This document shows positions 26,130-34,438 of a stretch of DNA of 64,000 nucleotides, one piece after another (within the stretch, counting starts at the first letter, position 1; each line of letters opens with the position of its first letter). The DNA is from Bacillota bacterium (GTDB lineage Bacteria > Bacillota > Clostridia > Acetivibrionales > DSM-1351). The DNA lies in NCBI GenBank assembly GCA_023400235.1, contig JAEXFI010000043.1, forward strand, positions 1-64,000, written 5' to 3'. Made by a program: the position numbers and the translations under genes. The notes beneath the pieces were generated by a model. That model had not been told where the DNA came from, made no database searches, and worked only from the letters and a program-made list of their open reading frames with translations.

Positions 26130-27500
26130 TTACCAGCCGTATTTTTCATATCCCCATTTTTTTATTGTAAGCTCCTGCTTAACCTGTACAAGACTGTTTT
26201 CTTCAACATCCCCACTCATTATTACTCCCGGCCCTATAACACTGTAAGCGCCTATTTTGCACCCAGGCATGAGAATTGCATTGACTCCAGTACGGCAGTA
26301 ATCCCCAATATATATGGCATCTCCATAGGATAAGGGAATTTCATTTCTGCCCCTTACCCTCTGGCGGGAGTCGCCGTCATCAAACCTCAAGGTGCCGCAT
26401 ACGGTAGCCGCTCCAATGTCTGCATAGTTTCCCAGTGCTCCGTACATTTCACAGTAATGATATAAATAAACCTTATCCATCATCATGCCTCCTATAAATT
26501 CAGAGCCATGATCTAAAATGCATTCAGAGCCTATTGCTACTCCATCGTATATCTGACAATAGTTTCTGATTTTCGTACTGTCCCCGATGACAGCACTGCC
26601 GCTTATTATTGCTCCATTGTCTATTATAGTATTGTCTCCCGCAATAACATTACCTTCTATGACGACATTGTCACCAATTATTGAATTTTTACCAAGCTGC
26701 ACATAACCTTTCACAACTGCCTTTTCAGATATCCTGGCTCCCTCGGCCAGAATATTTTCGGTTAATCTTCCTGTTCTTATCCTAACCATTTTCTCATTTG
26801 CTTCCAGCATATGCCAGGGTTTATCTATGTCAAAAAATATTCCCTGTCCTTCAACAGCCTTGATTCCGCCCTGCTGTGCAAGCTTTATGAGTCCTGCCTC
26901 TACAAAGCGTTCTCTTGGCACTCCAACTCCGCATTTAACATTGGGAAAGTAGTCGGGAGTTTCTGTCATATTAGAAATTATGTCAATATCTAAATTAAAG
27001 GCTGCAAACTGGTGTGTTATGAGGCTCCCTCTGTAGTGAGCTCCTATTTCACTTATCCTGTTATCTTTAATGGAGGCTCCTATCCAATTTTTTGAAGCTT
27101 CAACCAAGGGGTATACAAGTGCTGACGGTTCAGTCTCCCGATAAAGTCTTTCAAGGTCACTCCCGTCAATTATCGTATCCCCGTACAGTACTGCTGCATT
27201 ATGATTTTTGCAAAAGCCGGCACCCAGCAATAAGCTGTCGGCACTGCCTGAATTGCCAGGGGCGGATACAATATGAATGTTTTCAAGCTGTGATAAGCTG
27301 GCCTCAATGCCTCTTCGGTATAAGTCCGAGGCCACTACCACAATATCCTGGCAGCCCAATTCAATAAGCTTTTCTGCATTATACCGTATAAGTGGAATGC
27401 CTGCTATTTTTATTGTGGTTTTTGACCTTATGCTATTGAAGGGAAACATTTTGCTTCCTGCTCCTGCCGCCAGTATAATAGCACTTTTTTGAACCTTCAT
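26130..27500 (-). CDS. GlmU-like sugar-1-phosphate nucleotidyltransferase
   Basis: Two-domain protein of 456 residues. The N-terminal nucleotidyltransferase domain starts IILAAGAGSKMFPFNSIRSK, where Lys replaces the usual Arg of the GxGTRM loop, and has AVLYGDTIID as the metal Asp region. The C-terminal half is a left-handed beta-helix of hexapeptide repeats (IIGDNVVIEGNVIAGDNTII, SAVIGDSTKIRNYCQIYDGV) typical of GlmU-type acyltransferases. The start at 27500 (MKVQKSA) has GGGAG 6 bases before it; an upstream extension runs through repeat copy 3. It is unexpected in a catabolic operon and may activate an amino-sugar-1-phosphate for envelope synthesis. True GlmU activity is not assured. Confidence 0.82.
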   Translation of the reverse strand: MKVQKSAIILAAGAGSKMFPFNSIRSKTTIKIAGIPLIRYNAEKLIELGCQDIVVVASDLYRRGIEASLSQLENIHIVSAPGNSGSADSLLLGAGFCKNHNAAVLYGDTIIDGSDLERLYRETEPSALVYPLVEASKNWIGASIKDNRISEIGAHYRGSLITHQFAAFNLDIDIISNMTETPDYFPNVKCGVGVPRERFVEAGLIKLAQQGGIKAVEGQGIFFDIDKPWHMLEANEKMVRIRTGRLTENILAEGARISEKAVVKGYVQLGKNSIIGDNVVIEGNVIAGDNTIIDNGAIISGSAVIGDSTKIRNYCQIYDGVAIGSECILDHGSEFIGGMMMDKVYLYHYCEMYGALGNYADIGAATVCGTLRFDDGDSRQRVRGRNEIPLSYGDAIYIGDYCRTGVNAILMPGCKIGAYSVIGPGVIMSGDVEENSLVQVKQELTIKKWGYEKYGW

Positions 27501-27509
27501 ATGAGCTCC

Positions 27510-27552
27510 CATCCACGCCCATCGGGCGTACACAAATAGTAGTCATGTATTT
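27510..27552 (-). repeat. Structured intergenic repeat, copy 3
   Basis: It fills the gap between the 74-residue gene and the nucleotidyltransferase. Read on the minus strand: ATACATGACTACTATTTGTG, then the hairpin ACGCCC/GGGCGT (27515-27520 with 27524-27529), then GGATGGGAG, the ribosome site region of the next gene. Compared with copy 1 the internal hairpin is missing, and the GC stem carries compensatory base changes. Confidence 0.65.
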
Positions 27553-27553
27553 T

Positions 27554-27778
27554 TTACATTACCAGAACCTGAAAATACAGTGCATTCCCAAAATCATGGC
27601 TTCGTATGATTTTCTTAGTGAGCTCCGCAGCAGTGGCTTCCTCTGCGCCGGAGACTTCAAATTCAAGCTTTATTCCGCTTTTTGCTATAAAGTCATATTT
27701 AACATTATCCTGATTATAGCTTGTAAGTGCCTCAATTATCTTATCTCCCATAAGCGGCGAGTTAACAATTATTTTCAT
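27554..27778 (-). CDS. 74-residue protein of unknown function
   Basis: Small alpha/beta protein: MKIIVNSPLMGDKIIEALTS at the N-terminus, a strand-rich middle (IKLEFEVSG) and a helical C-terminal part ending ALYFQVLVM. It has a strong ribosome site (AAGGAGATGAAG) at proper spacing and fits cleanly between the MupG-like gene (30 bases upstream) and the nucleotidyltransferase, so it is very likely a real gene. I recognise no family. It has no cysteines or signal peptide; an accessory or regulatory role in the pathway is all that context suggests. Confidence 0.7.
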   Translation of the reverse strand: MKIIVNSPLMGDKIIEALTSYNQDNVKYDFIAKSGIKLEFEVSGAEEATAAELTKKIIRSHDFGNALYFQVLVM

Positions 27779-27808
27779 AAAACTTCATCTCCTTGGGTTT
27801 AACGCTTT

Positions 27809-28927
27809 TTAATATTGAACAAATCTGAAACTATTACCTCCGGATTTTATGCTTTCCAGCAGGCCCACAGCTTCCGGATGAACAAAGCCTATGCTGTTGT
27901 GCTCAGAAGAAGGTTCCATATCCTGCATTGCAATATGAAGCTCTCCCATATAATGAGCCGCATTACTGTTTAATATTGAGACCGAAAACCTGCTGCGCCA
28001 GGTACAATACCCAGGTGCTGCTTCAATGCCCCTGGTATCGGATATTCTTAGCACTCCACCAGGCTGATCAATTCGTGTTTTCAATTCCATGCTCATAATT
28101 TTTTGTTTCAGTGCATCACTTATGTAATGATTAAAAACTATTGGTATTTGAATTACAGCATTCCTCAAATACCGGGCCATCAGCTCAAGTTCACCAATAT
28201 CAGCTTTTGAATCACCTATATATACAAAGTCAAATCCCTCTCTGAAGAGCTCCTGCATTGAGATATAAGGGGGCATGTATCTATGCTTCTCTATTGTTGC
28301 AATTCCAAAGCCGCTTTTATGTAAATCCCTGGGAGAGGACTGGGAAGCCACAAAACCGCCAACGGGGACATCATATTGTCTGAAAAGCTCATTGATGTCC
28401 CGTAAATCCGTCACGTCCATTCCTGTTCCCGGCAAAGGATAGAAATTGTGACAAGCTGTGATATTTTTAAGATTACCTTGCTGCTTAAGGGCATGGAGAA
28501 GTTTTTTTGCCTCATTATAGTTATCACAGTCTATCTTCCCAGGATATGCCGCACTAAGTTCTATCTTGATATCATATTCATTTTTTGAAAGTTCACATAA
28601 CTGTTCAACTGCCATTCCGTCATCAATACGCAGTCTGCTGATACCAACCTTCACCAGGGGACTTAGGTCAGATAGGCTGCAGTCCCATTCTTCAAGCACC
28701 CTTCCATTCATGTCCGCTGTTATGTCAAGCTCCAGCTTCCTGCATACGGCAAAAAGTGCCTTCAGCTTGACGAAATCTGGTTCTGCAGCCTCAACAAAGC
28801 CGTGATTTCCTAGAATCAAAGAGGTAAAAACCTTGGTGAAGCCCAGCGCCTTTGCCTTGGTCAGGTACTCTTCAATACTCTGTGTCGAATTAAAATCCGT
28901 ATATGCGCTTACCCCAATTTCATGCAT
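27809..28927 (-). CDS. MupG-like 6-phospho-N-acetylmuramidase (DUF871, GH170)
   Basis: Cytoplasmic protein of 372 residues in the DUF871 family. S. aureus MupG, the characterised member, splits MurNAc-6-phosphate-GlcNAc imported by a PTS during peptidoglycan recycling. Visible here are the barrel opening IGVSAYTDFNSTQSIEEYL, VFTSLILGNHG, ITACHNFYPLPGTGMD and the C-terminal small beta domain (LRISDTRGIEAAPGYCTWRS). Start at 28927 (MHEIGVSAY) with GGGAGG 6 bases before it. It sits directly after the GH4 gene. The family makes a phosphorylated muramyl or amino-sugar disaccharide the likely substrate; DUF871 is not wholly characterised, so the exact bond is uncertain. Confidence 0.82.
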   Translation of the reverse strand: MHEIGVSAYTDFNSTQSIEEYLTKAKALGFTKVFTSLILGNHGFVEAAEPDFVKLKALFAVCRKLELDITADMNGRVLEEWDCSLSDLSPLVKVGISRLRIDDGMAVEQLCELSKNEYDIKIELSAAYPGKIDCDNYNEAKKLLHALKQQGNLKNITACHNFYPLPGTGMDVTDLRDINELFRQYDVPVGGFVASQSSPRDLHKSGFGIATIEKHRYMPPYISMQELFREGFDFVYIGDSKADIGELELMARYLRNAVIQIPIVFNHYISDALKQKIMSMELKTRIDQPGGVLRISDTRGIEAAPGYCTWRSRFSVSILNSNAAHYMGELHIAMQDMEPSSEHNSIGFVHPEAVGLLESIKSGGNSFRFVQY

Positions 28928-28963
28928 GCCAAGCCTCCCGCCTTGTTTCATAGTCAACTATCC

Positions 28964-30283
28964 TTACTGCTTTTTAATATAGTCAAGATAAGGACTGTGG
29001 GCCTCAATAAACTCGTCCAGAATAGCTTTTCCGTCTGCATACTCTGTTATCAACGGGTTGGCATTTATTGCAGTTAAAGCATCATAATAGCTGCCGGAAA
29101 CTGCTGCCTTTACAGTTAATTGCTCATATGCCTTTACCAGGTTTATAAGTCCTGATATTTTGGTAGGGGCTGCTCCAATATGTATGGGCCTTGGTCCATT
29201 TCTGCCTATAATGCAGTTTGCCTCTATTACTGCATTGTCCGGGACATTTGTAATGGTACCGTTGTTTAGCACATTTACCGTGTGAATCTCATTCTTATCA
29301 TTGTATATTGCGCTTATCAAGGAAACGGCAGCATCCGAATAGTAGGCTCCGCCTCTCCCCTCAAGCTCTTTAGGCTTTACATCCAGGTCAGTATTTTTGT
29401 ATATTTCAAACAAGCTGCTCTCCAGCTCCTTGACTTTCATTGCTCTTGAGCCGCCGCTTCTGACAGCTTCCTTCTCTTGCGCAACCATGGTTTTAGTTAT
29501 GTAATAATATCTGTGATAAGGACTTGTGAGCATACCCAGGCTTTTAATAAAATCAATGTCCCAGACTATGTCAGATATGGCCTCAATCTTGTCCCGCAGC
29601 TCCTGCCGGGAATAATTCTCTATTAAATCGCCTATTACACTGTAGCCGTCCACATAAACATTTGTAATGAAATTCATGTGATTAAGGCCTGTAAAGTCTG
29701 CTTTCACACGTTGTGCATCAACCTCCAGAAGCTTTGCAATATCCATAACCGAGCAGATTGGTATGTTGCATAGCCCGATAACCTTGACCTTTGTATAGGT
29801 CTTTACCGCCTCCGTAATAATGCCGGCGGGATTTGTAAAGTTGATGAGCCAGGCCTCAGGTGCCAAGTCCTCAATATCCCTGCAAATATCAAGTATCACA
29901 GGAATGGTTCTCATTGCTTTTGCGTAGCCGCCGGGACCTGTGGTCTCCTGTCCCACCACATCATACTTTAATGGAATCAGCTCGTCCTTTTCACGGGCTG
30001 ACAGTCCTCCCACTCTGAATTGGGTTATCACAAAGTCAGCACCCAGAATGGCTTCTCTCCTGTCAAGGGTTGAAAATACTTTTATATCAAAGCCGCTTTT
30101 GCGCACCATACGCTTTGCCAATGCCTCAATAATCTCAAGCTTCTGCCTTCCTGCCTCTATATCCACCAGCCAGAGCTCACCTACCGGCAATTCCCTGTAC
30201 CTTCTTAATATTCCGTCCACCAATTCCGGGGTGTAGCTGCTGCCACCGCCCATTACCGCTATTTTTAATTTTTTATCCACCAT
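28964..30283 (-). CDS. GH4 6-phospho-beta-glucosidase-type hydrolase
   Basis: NAD- and metal-dependent glycosidase of 439 residues, hydrolysing 6-phosphorylated disaccharides by an oxidation-elimination route. The Rossmann motif is KIAVMGGGSSYTPELV at the N-terminus; family marks are VGQETTGPGGYAKAMRTIP (about 110-128), NFTNPAGIITEA, the metal Cys172 in GLCNIP and His202 in TGLNHMNF. It resembles the CelF/LicH group acting on cellobiose- or chitobiose-6-phosphate. It lies one base after the kinase gene's stop and 36 bases before the MupG-like gene. Two phospho-glycosidases of different families in one operon imply two linkages or two imported substrates. Confidence 0.9.
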   Translation of the reverse strand: MVDKKLKIAVMGGGSSYTPELVDGILRRYRELPVGELWLVDIEAGRQKLEIIEALAKRMVRKSGFDIKVFSTLDRREAILGADFVITQFRVGGLSAREKDELIPLKYDVVGQETTGPGGYAKAMRTIPVILDICRDIEDLAPEAWLINFTNPAGIITEAVKTYTKVKVIGLCNIPICSVMDIAKLLEVDAQRVKADFTGLNHMNFITNVYVDGYSVIGDLIENYSRQELRDKIEAISDIVWDIDFIKSLGMLTSPYHRYYYITKTMVAQEKEAVRSGGSRAMKVKELESSLFEIYKNTDLDVKPKELEGRGGAYYSDAAVSLISAIYNDKNEIHTVNVLNNGTITNVPDNAVIEANCIIGRNGPRPIHIGAAPTKISGLINLVKAYEQLTVKAAVSGSYYDALTAINANPLITEYADGKAILDEFIEAHSPYLDYIKKQ

Positions 30284-30284
30284 T

Positions 30285-31211
30285 TTATACTCTCCTTTCC
30301 AGCGCCATAATCAAGGCTCCATACACGGGCTCATACATGGGATTGCAAATCTGAACCTCCGGCAGGCATGTATTCATCCTGTCAACAAACAGGTCATAGT
30401 ATATTTTTGAATTCAACATCAGACTTCCCCCAAGTGACAACCTGAACCTGGTGCTGTTCATCTTTTTTGCAAGAGCACTCAGCATATCCTTCAGCCGTTC
30501 AACCTCACTGCTTAAAATCCCCAGTGCGGCTGTGTCCCCTTTTAGGGCTTCCTCCTGCACAATTGGCGCAATTGAGGCAATATTATCAACTCCAAAGTTT
30601 TTATCCATGTATATTAAGTCCATAAAATCCTCTGGAGATTTTAGCTTGTAATGCTTCAATATCCTATCTGTCAGTGAGGTATGTTCAATAATTCCGTCGT
30701 AATGGTCCATAACTGCAGAAATAGCCTTTATTCCAAGCTTATATCCGCTGCCGTCATCACTGATGGTAGAACCCCAGCCGCCTGTCCTTACTTCCCTTCC
30801 GGCTTCTGAAATCCCCAGGGCAATGGAACCCGTTCCGGTGATCAGAAGCGCTCCGTTCCTGCCCCCATTACCTCCAATTAAAGCTATATATGCGTCATTG
30901 CATACTTCAAAGCCACAATCGAAGGAACTGTTTAAAACAGCCTCCCTGTATATTTGAGCATCCTGCGGCCGGTCAATTCCCGCCGAACCCATCACAAGAA
31001 AGGCCTCCCTTATCTGCTTCTTTCCAAAGCAGGCAGCCAGGTCAAAGTAAATGGACTTCAGCACCTGTTCAAGTCTTTCCTTCCCAACATTATTATAATT
31101 TGTAGCGGGATATCTCTTTTCAAAAAGCATATCTCCGGAAAGAGATTTTTTTACAATAACCTTGGTTTTAGTTCCTCCCCCATCAATTCCTATTCCCAAG
31201 CTATCTGACAT
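30285..31211 (-). CDS. BadF/BcrA-type ATPase family sugar kinase (GlcNAc/MurNAc kinase-like)
   Basis: Actin-fold kinase of 308 residues: phosphate-1 loop LGIGIDGGGTKTKVIV, DxG-type second loop LLITGTGSIALGISEAG (about 130), then GGWGSTISDDGSGYKLGIKA, and the adenosine region RFRLSLGGSLML. The family includes human NagK and the clostridial MurK that phosphorylates both GlcNAc and MurNAc. Here it would phosphorylate the non-phosphorylated sugar released by the phospho-glycosidases. ATG at 31211 (MSDSLGIG); an in-frame TTG two codons earlier has slightly better spacing to AAAGGA. The start overlaps the RDD gene end. The substrate is inferred from operon and family. Confidence 0.85.
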   Translation of the reverse strand: MSDSLGIGIDGGGTKTKVIVKKSLSGDMLFEKRYPATNYNNVGKERLEQVLKSIYFDLAACFGKKQIREAFLVMGSAGIDRPQDAQIYREAVLNSSFDCGFEVCNDAYIALIGGNGGRNGALLITGTGSIALGISEAGREVRTGGWGSTISDDGSGYKLGIKAISAVMDHYDGIIEHTSLTDRILKHYKLKSPEDFMDLIYMDKNFGVDNIASIAPIVQEEALKGDTAALGILSSEVERLKDMLSALAKKMNSTRFRLSLGGSLMLNSKIYYDLFVDRMNTCLPEVQICNPMYEPVYGALIMALERRV

Positions 31212-31788
31212 CTGCAATCATTTCCTTTGTAATATTTTTTCCATTTATATCTGAAACAGAGTTTTTCTGTGTCTTTTCTCCGACTATTGTTCTTACCATA
31301 AAATCATAGCCTGTTCTGGACTGAGGATTTGCGAACATGGTAAGAAGTGAAATAATAAAAGGGATTCCCTGTAAGAAATACAATAAAACAATCTTTGCAA
31401 GACTTCTCAAGGTCATCAGTAAGTAATGCACCGGCAATTTCCGGTCAGGCTTCTGGGGTAAAATCTGCAGACCCAGTATAAGCTTTCCTATAGTAGCACC
31501 CTTAAATAAAAGCTGAGTAATGGTTTCATATCCAAAATACACAAGCAAGGCCTGTATATAAACCATATTAAATATTGATAATGAGCTGCTTACCAACGCC
31601 TGCCACTCCGGCGTGTTTATCTTACTGTTCGCCTCTGCCATGGCAGCCATTACAACCGGAAAATTCGGAAAACCAAACAGCTTGTAAAGGGAGGTTAAGA
31701 GCAAGGCCATAACACCCATATCAATCACAAAAGCTGCAAAACGCTTAATTTTCAGGCTTCCTAATGATTTTTTATACAATGAATTCAT
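31201..31788 (-). CDS. RDD family membrane protein
   Basis: Small membrane protein of 195 residues with three to four hydrophobic segments. The RDD signature is altered to KRFAAFVIDMGVMALLLTSL (about 14-33, Arg and Asp present), and the second typical region is GATIGKLILGLQIL (about 110). Members are thought to be transporters, some as Na+/H+ antiporters; no role is known in PTS operons. The start at 31788 (MNSLYKKS) follows a GGGGGAAAG site; a longer frame back toward the EIIC gene runs through a hairpin and is not coding. It overlaps the kinase gene by about 10 bases, so the two are translationally coupled. Confidence 0.8.
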   Translation of the reverse strand: MNSLYKKSLGSLKIKRFAAFVIDMGVMALLLTSLYKLFGFPNFPVVMAAMAEANSKINTPEWQALVSSSLSIFNMVYIQALLVYFGYETITQLLFKGATIGKLILGLQILPQKPDRKLPVHYLLMTLRSLAKIVLLYFLQGIPFIISLLTMFANPQSRTGYDFMVRTIVGEKTQKNSVSDINGKNITKEMIADVR

Positions 31789-31873
31789 ACTCTTTCCCCC
31801 AATTTTAAAATATATACATTTGAAAAATACGTTCACTCCTGGACAAACTTCAAATAATGCCTGTGTATAACAC

Positions 31874-31934
31874 TTTTTGCGAAATTGCGCTTCCAAGTCA
31901 AGCTTACACTTGGAAGCCTGCAATTTCAGCAAAA
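31874..31934 (-). other. Large stem-loop inside the PTS operon
   Basis: A three-part stem in the 154-base gap between EIIC and RDD: TTTTGC/GCAAAA, GAAATTGC/GCAATTTC and GCTTCCAAGT/ACTTGGAAGC, separated only by small bulges. There is no U tract on the leftward strand, so it is unlikely to be a terminator. It is well placed to act as an RNA processing or stabilising structure separating the transporter message from the enzyme genes. Confidence 0.65.
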
Positions 31935-31942
31935 GGTTGAAT

Positions 31943-33295
31943 TTATGCTTGTACCGCCATAACATTCACTTCTTCAGACTGTTTTTCAGATAAATAGTTC
32001 CTTCTGTCCCAGACCCTTATAAACGGAAGCCATATGACAAAGGCCACTGCGAATGAAATTACCTGTGCTACAACCCCCATGACATTTCCGCCGGTCATGA
32101 GATAACCGCTGATAAAGTATGGTGTGGTCCAAGGTATGATAACACCGGTGGTATATGGGAATAAACCAATCACAGTTCCAAAATATGACACCGTAGTTAC
32201 AGCTATAGGTGCCAAAATGTAAGGAATCATAAGGAATGGGTTTAAAACTACCGGCAGACCAAATACAACCGGCTCGTTGATATTAAAGATACCTGGAACA
32301 ATGGCCAAACGCCCGATTTGTTTTACAAGCTTTGATTTTGCGAATACCAGCATGTAAACAACTACTGCTAAAGTTGCACCTGAACCACCCATCCATACTC
32401 CATTTTCATAGAAAGTATAGGTTACGATGTTAGGCAGACTTGTTGCTCCGCCTTTGAAGGCTTCAAGGTTTGCACCGGCATTTGATATCCAGATAGGCTC
32501 CATGACTGCCGTCATGATTGAAGAACCATGAATACCCACAGACCAGAGCAAATGCTCAAACAAGCAGGCAAATACAGTACCGATATATGAAGAACCTGCA
32601 AGCTCTATAGGTTTTTTAAGGACACTTTGAACAAAGGTTGCCAGATCTGACCAGGGTGTAAAAGAAAAGCCTAATCTGACCAACATGAAAAATATAATGA
32701 TTACGAACCCGGGCAAAAGTGCGGTGAAAGATCGCGCGACAGTTGGAGGTACTGACTTTGGCATAGTTATTACAATCTTTTTCTGTAACATAAGCCTGTA
32801 AATTTCTGCCGCACCTAATGAAACAACTATTGCCAGAAACAGGTATTGAGATGAGAAAATACTGGTTCCCCAGGCTTCAACTGCTTCATCTCCTGTTCCG
32901 AAAACACTGACAATATTAACTATGAAAAAAGATGCCACTGCTAAAACACCAGCAGGTATACCATCAATTTTTTTGCCGTCCACCTCATAGCTTCCCGCCA
33001 GAGAATAGGCAATACCGAAAACTGCAATAAGGGATATGATGCCCATTGTACCATTAAGAGCCACACCTTCAAAGGCAGTCCAGTTCTCACCGAAAATTGA
33101 AGCCATGAAGTTCTGATAAGCATTAATCGGCAGTTCTGCCAATATAATGAATATTGAACCGATAATAAGAAGGGGCATTGTAAACATTATTCCATCTCTA
33201 AGTGCAATAAGGTGCTTCTGATTACCTATTTTTGCCGCTACGGGCATAAACTTTTCTTCAAAAAAGCTTTGAACACTCTTCTTTTTGGTTTCCAT
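31943..33295 (-). CDS. PTS EIIC, lactose/cellobiose family
   Basis: Membrane permease of 450 residues with about ten hydrophobic segments, carrying a disaccharide across the membrane while EIIB phosphorylates it. It has the typical cytoplasmic start (SFFEEKFMPVAAKIGNQKHL), the substrate-loop region GIFNINEPVVFGLPVVLNPF (about 335-354) and PWTTPYFISGYLMTGGN, all shared with CelB/ChbC/LicC proteins. That family imports cellobiose, chitobiose, lactose and related beta-linked disaccharides. It follows the EIIB gene by 26 bases. Context favours an amino-sugar or cell-wall disaccharide, but the sequence alone does not separate it from a cellobiose carrier. Confidence 0.93.
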   Translation of the reverse strand: METKKKSVQSFFEEKFMPVAAKIGNQKHLIALRDGIMFTMPLLIIGSIFIILAELPINAYQNFMASIFGENWTAFEGVALNGTMGIISLIAVFGIAYSLAGSYEVDGKKIDGIPAGVLAVASFFIVNIVSVFGTGDEAVEAWGTSIFSSQYLFLAIVVSLGAAEIYRLMLQKKIVITMPKSVPPTVARSFTALLPGFVIIIFFMLVRLGFSFTPWSDLATFVQSVLKKPIELAGSSYIGTVFACLFEHLLWSVGIHGSSIMTAVMEPIWISNAGANLEAFKGGATSLPNIVTYTFYENGVWMGGSGATLAVVVYMLVFAKSKLVKQIGRLAIVPGIFNINEPVVFGLPVVLNPFLMIPYILAPIAVTTVSYFGTVIGLFPYTTGVIIPWTTPYFISGYLMTGGNVMGVVAQVISFAVAFVIWLPFIRVWDRRNYLSEKQSEEVNVMAVQA

Positions 33296-33321
33296 TGTTA
33301 ACTCATCTCCATCATTATTTG

Positions 33322-33630
33322 TTATTTATTCAACAGGGCAAGTGCATCGCTTAAAACCTTTACTCCGTTCATCAGACCGTAGTCAGACATATTAATCACT
33401 TCAATAACCGGAATCTTACTGCCATATTCCGCCCTCATTCCCGATATCATGTATCTTATTTGCGGTCCGAGAAGCAGAATATCCGTTTCTCCAATATTCT
33501 CCTTTATTTCTGTTTCGGACAGTGCCTGCATCTGTACTTTAATTCCCTTATCCTCCGCAGCCTGCTTCATTCTCTCCATAAGCATGCTTGTAGACATTCC
33601 TGCTGAACAAACCAGAGTAATCTTAACCAT
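33322..33630 (-). CDS. PTS EIIB, lactose/cellobiose family
   Basis: Cytoplasmic phosphocarrier of 102 residues. The active cysteine is Cys8 in ITLVCSAGMSTSMLMERM, in the standard P-loop-like position, followed by the family's alternating strands (IKVQMQALSETEI, DILLLGPQIRYM). It receives phosphate from EIIA and passes it to the sugar carried by EIIC. Length matches CelA/LicB. Separate EIIA, EIIB and EIIC genes in this order are typical of the cellobiose family. Confidence 0.93.
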   Translation of the reverse strand: MVKITLVCSAGMSTSMLMERMKQAAEDKGIKVQMQALSETEIKENIGETDILLLGPQIRYMISGMRAEYGSKIPVIEVINMSDYGLMNGVKVLSDALALLNK

Positions 33631-33657
33631 TCTTTTTCCTCCTCTCCTTTTATTAAT

Positions 33658-33966
33658 TTATTTTGAAAATTTCTCATACATTAAGACAATCTCTGCAGCT
33701 AAATCCTTGATTAATACGGCACTCATCAGATGATCCTGTGCATGCACCATTATTAGTGCCAATTCCATTTTTTCGCCCTGCATTTCTTTAGTAATTAATT
33801 CCGTCTGAATGCCATGAGTATCTCTCAAGGCTTCTTTTGCCTTTTCAAGGCTTATGCGCGCTTCTTCATACTTTCCTTCTCTTGCAGCGTATATGGCTTC
33901 CATTGCATAGCTTTTTGCATCACCGGCACCTGCGATAATAGACATAGAAGTTTGTAAAATATCCAT
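33658..33966 (-). CDS. PTS EIIA, lactose/cellobiose family
   Basis: Cytoplasmic phosphocarrier of 102 residues forming helical trimers. The family motif VHAQDHLMSA (74-83) holds the phosphoryl histidine; both His75 and His79 are present. The N-terminal helix has the GDAKSYAMEAI pattern and the helical LEKAKEALRDTHGIQTELI. It takes phosphate from HPr, probably the dedicated HPr encoded next upstream, and gives it to EIIB. Confidence 0.93.
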   Translation of the reverse strand: MDILQTSMSIIAGAGDAKSYAMEAIYAAREGKYEEARISLEKAKEALRDTHGIQTELITKEMQGEKMELALIMVHAQDHLMSAVLIKDLAAEIVLMYEKFSK

Positions 33967-34005
33967 AACCCTTACTCCTTTTAAACTAATTATACTAAAA
34001 TTATG

Positions 34006-34272
34006 TTAACTTTCACCCAGTCCTCCTAAGAAAAGCTGATTGATGGTCTTGGAAGCCTCAGTCTCGTCAACTCCATCAAACTGGATAGCGAACTCATCTC
34101 CATATTTGCCGTTTAATGTTATTGTGCCTCTGACATTTTTCAAATCATAGAGCTTTCCTTCCTTCACTGCGTTTATTGAACATTCAAAAGCTGACGCAGT
34201 CCTGACAAGCTTGGCTGCCGTCCTGGCATGTATACCCAGCTGATTCATAACTTTAACATTGATTGAAATCAT
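34006..34272 (-). CDS. HPr-like phosphocarrier without regulatory Ser46
   Basis: Phosphocarrier of 88 residues. His15 in LGIHARTAAKLV is the site phosphorylated by EI, and Arg17 is kept; Pro18 of usual HPr is Thr. Aligning with B. subtilis HPr without gaps places Asn46 in LKNVRGTITL where the HPr-kinase site Ser46 (LKSIMGVMSL) should be. It should therefore transport phosphate but not act as the CcpA corepressor, the reverse of Crh, which keeps Ser46 and loses His15. It sits between EI and EIIA, so it is a private carrier for this PTS. The Ser46 conclusion rests on a direct residue count; the functional reading is inference. Confidence 0.92.
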   Translation of the reverse strand: MISINVKVMNQLGIHARTAAKLVRTASAFECSINAVKEGKLYDLKNVRGTITLNGKYGDEFAIQFDGVDETEASKTINQLFLGGLGES

Positions 34273-34438
34273 TTTATACTCTCCTATTGTGATTTTCTCT
34301 TTAAGTAGGCCGGAATAACACTCCGTTCCGAAAAGTGGTACGCAAGCGCCGGTACTTGCTGAATTTAAGAATTTAAGATTTTTAGATTTTTAGATTCCTA
34401 AAGTCCATGGACATTTCTCAACTCTAGAACATTGAACA

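Noticed and set aside
34273..34438. Hidden gene or terminator between EI and HPr
   Set aside because: Only AT-rich short TTTTAGAT-like repetitions are visible; no stem with U tract and no frame with a ribosome site.
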